NCBI GenBank assembly: GCA_020851855.1 | Contig: JADZBY010000249.1 | Coordinates: 1-7,197, forward strand | Length of the DNA stretch: 7,197 nucleotides | Origin: Anaerolineae bacterium | GTDB taxonomy: Bacteria; Chloroflexota; Anaerolineae; Aggregatilineales; UBA2796 | Direction of reading: 5' to 3' | Shown: in pieces, positions 1-5,229 of the stretch | Numbering within the stretch: the stretch's first letter is position 1 | Layout of the letters: each line of letters opens with the position of its first letter | Made by a program: the position numbers and the translations under genes | Notes under the pieces: model-generated | What the model saw: the letters and a program-made list of their open reading frames with translations, nothing else | Databases searched by the model: none | Told to the model about the DNA's origin: nothing

Positions 1-20
1 ATCGCCGGGTGTGATCGGGC

Positions 21-1754
21 ATGAATCTCGACCGGCGGCTGTTCGGGGAAGCGCGCGCCGTGCGGGCGGCGCTGGCGCTCACCGCATTGGTCGGGCTGGT
101 CAGCGCGGGCCTGACCGTGGCGGGCGCGGCCCTGCTCAGCGCCGTGATCAGCGGCGTCTTGTTGCGCGGCGAGGGGCTGGATCAGGCGGCGGGCGCGCTG
201 GCGGCGCTGCTGGCCGTGGCTGTTGGGCGGGCGATCTTCACCTGGATCGGCGGCGCGGCGGCGCATCACGTCGGGGAGCACGTCAAGCGCGACCTGCGCG
301 AGCGGCTGGCGGCGCACCTGCTGGCGCTCGGCCCCGCCTACACGCGCGCCGAGCGCAGCGGCGAACTGGCGGCGTCGGCGGTGGAAGGCGTCGAGGCGCT
401 GGACGCCTATTTCACGCAATACCTGCCCCAGTTGTTCCAGGCGGCGATCATCCCGCTCACCATCCTCGTGCTCGTGTTCGCCATCGACCTGGTGTCCGGG
501 CTGGTGCTGCTCGTCACCGCGCCGCTCATCCCGTTCTTCATGGTCCTGATCGGCAAGGCGGCGGGCGGGCTGGCGCGGCGGCAGTACGGCACACTCTCCC
601 GGCTCAGCGCGCACTTCCTGGACGTGCTGCAAGGCTTGCCCACGCTCAAGATGTTCGGGCGGAGCCGCGCGCAAATTGCCGCCGTGGAGCGCATCAGCGA
701 CCAGTTCCGCCGCGCCACGCTGGACGTGCTGCGCGTGGCGTTTCTCTCGGCGCTGGCGCTCGAAATGCTGGCGACGCTGTCCACGGCCATCATCGCCGTG
801 CAGATCGGGCTGCGGCTGCTGGCGGGCGTCTTGCACTTTGAACAGGCGTTTTTTGTGCTGGTCCTTGCGCCGGAATACTATCTGCCGCTGCGGATGCTCG
901 GCGCGCGCTTTCACTCCGGCGTTGCGGGGATCGGCGCGGCAGAGCGCATTTTCGCCGTGTTGGAAAGGCCCACCCCCACGCGCGCTGTGCAGGTCACGGC
1001 GTCGCCGCTGCCCGCGCCGCCCGTCCGGCTGGATGTGCGCTTCGAAGACGTGCATTTCCGCTACCCGAACGCAGAGCGGCCCGCGCTGGATGGCGTGAGC
1101 TTCGTGCTTTCCGCCGGGACGCGCACCGCGCTCGTCGGGCCGAGCGGCGCGGGCAAGAGCACGATCTTTCAGCTTTTGCTCGGCTTCCTTCAGCCGTCGT
1201 CCGGGCGGATACTGGTCAACGGCGCGCCGCTGGACGGCCTACCGCCGGATGCGTGGCGCGCGCACGTCGCCTGGGTGGCGCAGTCGCCGTACCTGTTTCA
1301 CGGCAGCGTCGCGGACAACCTGCGGCTGGCCCGGCCCGACGCGACGCCCGATGATCTGGTCGAGGCGGCGCGACAGGCGAACGCTCACAGCTTCATCGCC
1401 GCGCTTCCCCAGGGCTACGACACGCCCATCGGGGAGCGCGGCGCGCGGCTGAGCGGCGGGCAGGCGCAACGGCTGGCGCTGGCGCGGGCGTTCTTGCGGC
1501 CCGCATCGCTTCTGCTCTTTGACGAGGCGACCAGCAACCTGGACCCGGAAAACGAGCGACTGATCGGCGATGCACTAATGCGATTAGTCAGGAAACGAAC
1601 GGTATTCGTCATCGCCCACCGTCTGCACACCGTGGCCGACGCCGACCAGATCATCGCCCTGGATGGGGGCCGCGTCGCCCAGACGGGCAGACACGCCGAC
1701 CTGGTGCGCGCGGACGGTGTGTACCGGGCGCTGGTGGCCACCGCCGGTGCGTGA
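21..1754 (+). CDS. cydD: Thiol reductant ABC exporter, CydD subunit
   Basis: This is a full-length 577-residue ABC half-transporter with the membrane domain fused to the ATPase. In characterised bacteria CydD pairs with CydC to export cysteine/glutathione to the periplasm, which is needed for haem insertion and assembly of cytochrome bd oxidase. The membrane domain spans about residues 14-290 with hydrophobic segments near 14-44, 56-78, 138-178, 238-270 and 274-292. The stretch PEYYLPLRMLGARFHSG (284-300) is characteristic of CydD rather than MsbA-like exporters. The ATPase carries Walker A GPSGAGKS (373-380), Q-loop Gln421, signature LSGGQ (477-481), Walker B LLLFDEAT (497-504) and H-loop His533, so it looks active. 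The ATG at 21 overlaps a possible upstream stop (ATGA, reading frame 1; frame 3 also stops at 12-14). This suggests it is coupled to a gene beyond the left edge, perhaps cydB. There is no cydC downstream. Confidence 0.93.
   Translation: MNLDRRLFGEARAVRAALALTALVGLVSAGLTVAGAALLSAVISGVLLRGEGLDQAAGALAALLAVAVGRAIFTWIGGAAAHHVGEHVKRDLRERLAAHLLALGPAYTRAERSGELAASAVEGVEALDAYFTQYLPQLFQAAIIPLTILVLVFAIDLVSGLVLLVTAPLIPFFMVLIGKAAGGLARRQYGTLSRLSAHFLDVLQGLPTLKMFGRSRAQIAAVERISDQFRRATLDVLRVAFLSALALEMLATLSTAIIAVQIGLRLLAGVLHFEQAFFVLVLAPEYYLPLRMLGARFHSGVAGIGAAERIFAVLERPTPTRAVQVTASPLPAPPVRLDVRFEDVHFRYPNAERPALDGVSFVLSAGTRTALVGPSGAGKSTIFQLLLGFLQPSSGRILVNGAPLDGLPPDAWRAHVAWVAQSPYLFHGSVADNLRLARPDATPDDLVEAARQANAHSFIAALPQGYDTPIGERGARLSGGQAQRLALARAFLRPASLLLFDEATSNLDPENERLIGDALMRLVRKRTVFVIAHRLHTVADADQIIALDGGRVAQTGRHADLVRADGVYRALVATAGA
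1574..1588. repeat. AT-rich perfect inverted repeat inside cydD
   Basis: ACTAAT-GCG-ATTAGT is a perfect 6-bp dyad with a 3-base centre. It sits between the D-loop and H-loop codons of cydD, in a stretch of about 45 bases (1570-1612) using codons otherwise scarce in this gene (cta, cga, tta, agg, aaa). It may be chance, a local regulatory or structural signal, or a recombination scar. The protein remains a normal CydD across it. Confidence 0.4.
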
Positions 1755-2000
1755 CCAGGGTAAGCGCACTAAACCAGGTAGATCGGAGAAGCGATGGGCC
1801 ACTCGGCGCTGATGGCTTTTCACCCGTAAGGACGGATCGCATCGCCTGGACCTGAAGGTCCAGGCTGAACCTGCGAAGCCCTTCGGGCTAGAGGCGCATT
1901 CCAGCCCGTCAGGGCTTTGTAGACTCAGCCCGGTCGCTTGAGCGCCGGGCGCTCCAAGTCAATGTTGATGCGTTTGGCCTGGGCGCGTGACGCACGATCT
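1755..2000. other. Intergenic region between cydD and metF (upstream part)
   Basis: No credible gene on either strand. No recognisable cydC remnant is seen when the first 90 bases are read in all frames. Bases 1755-1843 show only a short direct repeat (ACCAGG..TA at about 1754 and 1773). Bases 1844-1954 hold a hairpin cluster described separately, and 1955-2000 show nothing distinct before the metF promoter. No strong T-run terminator follows cydD; the best candidate is the third hairpin (1903-1916), followed by only TTGT. Confidence 0.6.
1844..1954. repeat. Cluster of four short hairpins
   Basis: Four perfect dyads lie in 111 bases: GCCTGGACC-TGAA-GGTCCAGGC (1844-1865, 9-bp stem, 4-base loop); AGCCC-TTC-GGGCT (1877-1889); AGCCC-GTCA-GGGCT (1903-1916, followed by TTGT); and GAGCGC-CGG-GCGCTC (1940-1954). 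The second and third share the same stem sequence. The density is far above chance for an unselected spacer and suggests a REP-like or mosaic palindromic element. The third hairpin could act as a weak intrinsic terminator for cydD, although its T-run is poor. Function is not known; whether it is repeated elsewhere in the genome cannot be seen here. Confidence 0.6.
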
Positions 2001-2029
2001 TTGCACCGCCTTTCCCGTCTGGGTATGAT
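2001..2029 (+). promoter_or_regulatory. Sigma-70-type promoter of metF-rsmH
   Basis: TTGCAC (2001-2006, four of six matches to TTGACA) and TATGAT (2024-2029, five of six matches to TATAAT, preceded by TGGG) are separated by exactly 17 bases. The spacing and the position in an otherwise GC-rich spacer make this the best promoter in the window. Transcription would start near 2036, giving a leader of about 68 nt before the ATG at 2104. That is too short for the riboswitch classes I would expect upstream of MetF, and I recognise none. Confidence 0.65.
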
Positions 2030-2055
2030 CTTCCCGTTTCTTCGGTCGATTGTTG

Positions 2056-2103
2056 AAAGGAGAAGCGGCGGCCCTAAGTCTCCCCAGGGCTGCTATCGCC
2101 AGA
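2056..2103 (+). promoter_or_regulatory. metF leader: Shine-Dalgarno plus hairpin before the ATG
   Basis: AAAGGAGA (2056-2063) is the only strong Shine-Dalgarno sequence upstream of metF, but it lies about 41 nt before the ATG at 2104, and no ATG, GTG or TTG occurs at normal spacing. A 9-bp helix can form between 2067-2075 (GGCGGCCCT) and 2086-2094 (AGGGCTGCT) with two G-U pairs and a 10-nt loop. Folding it out leaves 4 + 9 nt, which would bring the SD to an effective distance of about 13 nt from the ATG. The sequence and pairing are seen; its use in translation is inference. Confidence 0.4.
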
Positions 2104-3144
2104 ATGAGCACGCGTACCGAAGCGAACGGCCCTCACACGGCAAGCGCCGTTTCCGCGCCACTGGATTCCGGACGGCTGCCCAATCCGCCCATGCCACTAC
2201 GCCGCCGCCTGCACAGCCCCAGCCGCCTCGAAGCGCGCCTGAAAGGCGGGCACTTTGCCGTCGTGGCCGAGATCCGTCCGCCCGACTCGGCGGACCTGTC
2301 CGATTTTGTGCGCGGCGTGGAGTCACTCCGCCCGTATGTGGACACGCTCGAACTGACCGACAACCCGATGGGCGTGCCGCACGTCAGCAACCTTGCAGCG
2401 GGCGCGGTGCTGGCGGCGCGCGGCTTTGACGTGATGCTCAACGTGGCCTCACGTGACCGCAACCGCATCGCCCAGCAAAGTTATCTACTCGGCGCGTCGG
2501 CGCTCGGCATCCACAACATCCTGTGCGTCACCGGCGATCCGCCCGGTTATGGCGACCACCCGCACGCGCAGGCCGTCGCCGACACCAATTCCGTGTCGCT
2601 GCTCCGCCTGGGCAGCACGCTGCGCGACGATGGCATGTTCGAGAGCGGGCGACCGCTGGAGACTGCGCCCGCGCTGTTCCTGGGCGCTGCCGAATCGCCC
2701 ACCGCCGAGTCGGCGGCGCTCTGGCCGGTGCACGCGGCGCGTAAGGTCGAGGCGGGCGCGGAATTTATCGCCACCCAGCCGATTTTCGACGTGGCCATGT
2801 TGAGGCGATACATCCACTCCCTGCAAGACGTGGGCGTGACCGAGATGGCCACGGTCCTTGCCGGCGTGCTGGCTCTGCCGTCGCTGGAGATGGCGGAGTA
2901 CCTGGCCAAAGTGACGAGCGTCGTGTTGCCTGAGTCGCTCGTGGAGCGGCTGCGCGGCGTGACGCCCGACCAGCGCGACGCCGAAGGGCTACGCATCGCC
3001 TGCGAGACGGTGGACCAGGTGCGGGCCATGCCGGGCGTGGGCGGCGTGGTGCTGTTCCCCATCGGCCTGTCGCACGAGCGGCTGGCGCGGCTGGTGGACA
3101 TGGCCGGGATCAAGCCCGAACCGCCCGCCTCTGCCCCCGCCTGA
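2104..3144 (+). CDS. metF: Methylenetetrahydrofolate reductase (MetF family)
   Basis: Encodes 346 residues. The family reduces 5,10-methylene-tetrahydrofolate to 5-methyl-tetrahydrofolate with FAD in the cytoplasm, supplying methyl groups for methionine and SAM. The single TIM-barrel domain starts near residue 41. FAVVAEIRPP (51-60) carries the catalytic Glu (Glu56, counterpart of E. coli MetF Glu28). LTDN (84-87), ASRDRNRIA (115-123), LCVTGDPPGYGD (140-151, Asp145 likely flavin/folate-contacting) and TQPIFD (224-229, Gln225 likely folate-binding) are typical of bacterial MetF homologues. Residues 1-40 are a low-complexity extension, so the protein is somewhat longer than the usual 290-310. 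The start is uncertain: ATG 2104 is the first ATG, TTG 2050 is possible but lies ahead of the SD, and ATG 2191 would remove most of the extension. It has its own promoter, and its stop overlaps the rsmH start (TGATG). Confidence 0.87.
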   Translation: MSTRTEANGPHTASAVSAPLDSGRLPNPPMPLRRRLHSPSRLEARLKGGHFAVVAEIRPPDSADLSDFVRGVESLRPYVDTLELTDNPMGVPHVSNLAAGAVLAARGFDVMLNVASRDRNRIAQQSYLLGASALGIHNILCVTGDPPGYGDHPHAQAVADTNSVSLLRLGSTLRDDGMFESGRPLETAPALFLGAAESPTAESAALWPVHAARKVEAGAEFIATQPIFDVAMLRRYIHSLQDVGVTEMATVLAGVLALPSLEMAEYLAKVTSVVLPESLVERLRGVTPDQRDAEGLRIACETVDQVRAMPGVGGVVLFPIGLSHERLARLVDMAGIKPEPPASAPA

Positions 3145-4127
3145 TGGCTGATCAGTCCCAGCCGCCGGGCCACCCGCACACGCCGGTCTTGCTCGATGCG
3201 GTGCTGGATGGCCTGGACGTGCGCGAAGCCGCCGCGCCGCCGGAGCCGCACATCATCGACGGCACGCTGGGCGCGGGCGGCCATGCCAGCGCGATACTGC
3301 GCGTGGCTCTCACGGCCCGGCTGCTCGGCCTGGACCGCGATCCGCGCTCGTTGGACGCGGCGCGCGCCCGGCTGGCCGAATTTGGGGAGCGCGCCGTTCT
3401 CGTTCACGCCAGTTACGAGGACATGGCCGACGTCGGGCCGCCCTACGGCTTCCATCCGGGCCGCATCGACGGCATCCTGCTCGACCTCGGCCTGTCCTCG
3501 ATGCACGTGGATGAGCCAGCGCGCGGTTTCGCCTTTCGCCACGACGGGCCGCTCGATATGCGCTTCGACCCGACCGCCGGGGGACCGACTGCCGCCGACC
3601 TGATCAATACATTGGACGCCGACTCGCTGGCCGACATCCTGTTTCGTTATGGCGAAGAGCCGGACAGCCGCCGAATCGCGCGGGCCATCGTCGCCGCGCG
3701 CCCGCTGCACACCACCGGCGTGCTGGCGAAGGTCATCGCGGATGCGGCGCGTCCATCGCGCGGCGGCAAGCCCGGCGGTCGTGGCATTCACCCGGCGACG
3801 CGGACCTTCCAAGCGCTGCGCATCGCCGTGAACGACGAGCTGGGCATTTTGGAGCGCACGCTGCCCATCGCGGTGGGTATGCTGCGCCCCGGCGGGCGAT
3901 TGGCCATCATCAGCTTTCACAGCCTGGAAGACCGGATGGTGAAGGATTTTTTCCGGACCGAATCGACGGACTGCCTGTGCCCGCCGCGCCAGCCGGTGTG
4001 CACCTGCGGGCACAAGGCCAGCCTGCGTCTGATCACGCGCAAGCCGATCCGCGCGGACGAGGCCGAGATGGCGGCCAACCCACGCAGCCGCAGCGCCCGC
4101 CTGCGCGTTGCAGAGCGGCTGGGCTGA
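3144..4127 (+). CDS. rsmH: 16S rRNA (cytosine(1402)-N(4))-methyltransferase RsmH
   Basis: A 327-residue RsmH (formerly MraW), which transfers a methyl group from SAM to N4 of C1402 in the 16S rRNA decoding centre. Motifs in order: HTPVLLDAVLDGL (12-24); SAM-binding DGTLGAGGHA (39-48); GLDRDP (62-67, acidic Asp64); LLDLGLSS (112-119); RGFAFRHDGPLDMRFD (127-142); HPATRTFQALRIAVN (216-230); ISFHSLEDR (256-264); and the C-terminal ITRKP and NPRSRSARLR segments. A CLC-X6-CTC cluster (Cys277, 279, 286, 288) lies in a C-terminal insert and could bind zinc. The ATG overlaps the metF stop by one base, and the preceding bases are pyrimidine-rich with no SD, so translation probably depends on reinitiation after metF. 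It is not next to mraZ, ftsL or mur genes here, unlike the usual dcw-cluster position. Confidence 0.97.
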   Translation: MADQSQPPGHPHTPVLLDAVLDGLDVREAAAPPEPHIIDGTLGAGGHASAILRVALTARLLGLDRDPRSLDAARARLAEFGERAVLVHASYEDMADVGPPYGFHPGRIDGILLDLGLSSMHVDEPARGFAFRHDGPLDMRFDPTAGGPTAADLINTLDADSLADILFRYGEEPDSRRIARAIVAARPLHTTGVLAKVIADAARPSRGGKPGGRGIHPATRTFQALRIAVNDELGILERTLPIAVGMLRPGGRLAIISFHSLEDRMVKDFFRTESTDCLCPPRQPVCTCGHKASLRLITRKPIRADEAEMAANPRSRSARLRVAERLG

Positions 4128-4153
4128 CCGGTTCAACCCTCACCCTTCTCCCG

Positions 4154-4253
4154 CCCGGTGGAAAAGCGTGGGGGCAGGCGTTGGGGCAGGGGCGGACGAG
4201 GCAGGCCTCGTCCCTACGCGACTCGGTGTAGGGACAACGCCTGCGTTGTCCGC
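4154..4253. repeat. Direct repeat copy A with nested palindromes
   Basis: The first of two 100-base copies with a 104-base period; it differs from copy B at 5 positions by eye. It contains two perfect palindromic words of like design, GGACGAGGCAGGCCTCGTCC (4194-4213) and GGACAACGCCTGCGTTGTCC (4232-4251). Between them GTCCCTAC (4210-4217) and GTAGGGAC (4228-4235) form a perfect 8-bp dyad around a 10-base loop. That dyad overlaps both palindromes, so the middle helix excludes the outer two. It is non-coding; open frames through it are by-products of the repeat. It is likely a dispersed palindromic repeat of the host genome; function unknown. Confidence 0.9.
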
Positions 4254-4257
4254 TGTG

Positions 4258-4357
4258 CCCGGTGGAAAAGTGTTGGGGCAGGCGTTGGGGCAGGGACGGA
4301 CGAGGCAGGCCTCGTCCCTGCGCGAATCGGTGTAGGGACAACGCCTGCGTTGTCCGC
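4258..4357. repeat. Direct repeat copy B with nested palindromes
   Basis: The second copy, separated from copy A by TGTG. Palindromes lie at 4298-4317 and 4336-4355 and are identical to those in copy A. The middle dyad (4314-4321 with 4332-4339) has one A-to-G change that turns an A-U pair into a G-U pair, so RNA pairing survives. The other four differences from copy A fall outside the palindromes. It lies 101 bases upstream of thyX and would be part of any transcript reading from rsmH into thyX. Confidence 0.9.
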
Positions 4358-4458
4358 GCGAAACCATCGTTGGCGCATTCCAACCCGCGGTGACGACCAT
4401 GCATTCGGGTGGGCGGTCTTCAACCGGCTTCATAGGTATGTGAGCGAGGAGAGAGAGC
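4358..4458 (+). other. Spacer between the repeats and thyX
   Basis: No gene. A small dyad GTTGG-CGCATT-CCAAC lies at 4369-4384. I find no convincing -35/-10 pair for thyX: TAGGTA at 4433 and TATGTG at 4437 have no matching -35 element. thyX may therefore be read from the metF promoter through the repeats, or from a promoter type not recognisable by eye. The short stretch before the repeats (4128-4153) is C-rich and shows no T-run terminator after rsmH. Confidence 0.5.
4446..4451 (+). promoter_or_regulatory. thyX ribosome binding site
   Basis: GAGGAG at 4446-4451, within a purine run, lies 7 bases before the ATG at 4459. It supports this start over any further upstream. Confidence 0.75.
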
Positions 4459-5229
4459 ATGGACGAGGCGATCACGCGCGCGGAAGCCTTGCTTGGGCAG
4501 CAAGTCGCCGTGCTGGACCGGGGCTTTGTCGAGCTTCAAGACCTGATGCCGCACCCACACACCGGCGTTTCGTGCGACAACGCCATCGTGGCGGCGGCGC
4601 GCGTCTCGTTTCTCGGTGAAACGAAGGGCGGCGAGAAGGACCGCAAGCTGATCCATTACCTGCTGCGCAACGCCCACACGTCGCCGTTTGAGATGGTCGA
4701 GTTCAAATTCCGGGTGAAAGCGCCGCTCGTGACGTACTGGCAGTGGGTGCGCCACCGTACGTTCGCCTACCAGTCGGTCAATTCACAGTCCGGGCGCTAT
4801 GTGGAATTTGACGAGGATGAGTTCTACACGCCGGACGTGTGGCGGCGGCAGTCGCCGAGCAACAAACAAGCCAGCCTGGGCGAGCTGGAGAGCGCCGATG
4901 GTGAGGCGCTGAGCCGCGATCTCGTGGAGCACTACGCGCGCGGCTACCAGTTGTACCGCACGGCGCTGGAACGCGGCGTCTCGCGGGAGATGGCGCGGCT
5001 GTTTCTGCCCGGATTCGCCGTGTATTACACCTGGATCGTCAAGACCGACCTGCACAATCTGTTCAACTTCCTGCGGCTGCGAATGGCCCCGGACGCGCAG
5101 TACGAGATTCGCGCCTATGCCCAGGCGTTGTACCAGACCTTTGTGAAGCCCGTCGCGCCGGTCGCTGCCGAGGCGTTCGAGCAGTACATCCTGCGCCCGG
5201 ACGCCGCCGCTAGTCCCGCCGCAACGTGA
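4459..5229 (+). CDS. thyX: FAD-dependent thymidylate synthase ThyX
   Basis: A 256-residue ThyX, which makes dTMP from dUMP using 5,10-methylene-tetrahydrofolate as carbon donor and NADPH/FAD as reductant. Family features: AARVSF (46-51); HTSPFEM (73-79, flavin-contacting His73); the signature segment RHRTFAYQSVNSQSGRY (98-114); GVSREMARLFLP (173-184); DLHNLFNFLRLR (197-208); and QYEIRAYA (214-221). The signature departs from the textbook RHR-X7-S: there are ten residues between RHR and the aligned Ser111, with the three extra lying between RHR and the SVN segment. All other motifs are intact, so I expect activity. The C-terminal tail after about residue 245 is Ala/Pro-rich and overlaps the end of the opposite-strand lipoprotein gene by 20 bases. 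No thyA is visible in the window. Confidence 0.95.
   Translation: MDEAITRAEALLGQQVAVLDRGFVELQDLMPHPHTGVSCDNAIVAAARVSFLGETKGGEKDRKLIHYLLRNAHTSPFEMVEFKFRVKAPLVTYWQWVRHRTFAYQSVNSQSGRYVEFDEDEFYTPDVWRRQSPSNKQASLGELESADGEALSRDLVEHYARGYQLYRTALERGVSREMARLFLPGFAVYYTWIVKTDLHNLFNFLRLRMAPDAQYEIRAYAQALYQTFVKPVAPVAAEAFEQYILRPDAAASPAAT

Noticed and set aside
11..841. 276-codon plus-strand frame overlapping the start of cydD
   Set aside because: It is a frame-shifted shadow of cydD: Arg/Gly/Ala-rich with no domain, while the cydD frame has all ABC motifs.
1780..1793. AGATCGGAGAAGCG resembles a sequencing adapter
   Set aside because: It differs from the common adapter by a swapped AG/GA and is flanked by normal-looking sequence, so it is probably coincidence rather than contamination.
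2036..2103. Possible SAM or folate riboswitch upstream of metF
   Set aside because: The leader is only about 68 nt and shows a single simple hairpin; I see none of the conserved core elements of these riboswitches.
1938..2429. Plus-strand 163-codon frame spanning the metF promoter and start
   Set aside because: It crosses the promoter and overlaps metF out of frame; no RBS and no recognisable domain.
2547..4136. Very long minus-strand open frame (529 codons) opposite metF and rsmH
   Set aside because: It lies antisense to two strongly conserved genes, is Arg/Ala/Gly-rich with no motif, and arises from GC-rich codon bias that suppresses stops on the other strand.
4128..4458. Possible CRISPR array
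   Set aside because: There are only two copies, 100 bases long, with a 4-base spacer and internal palindromes; there are no variable spacers and no cas genes.
4033..4619. Several open frames on both strands through the 104-base repeats
   Set aside because: Their predicted proteins simply repeat with the DNA repeat (LVPTRLGVGTTPALS-type words), are open on both strands and show no conserved domain or good start.
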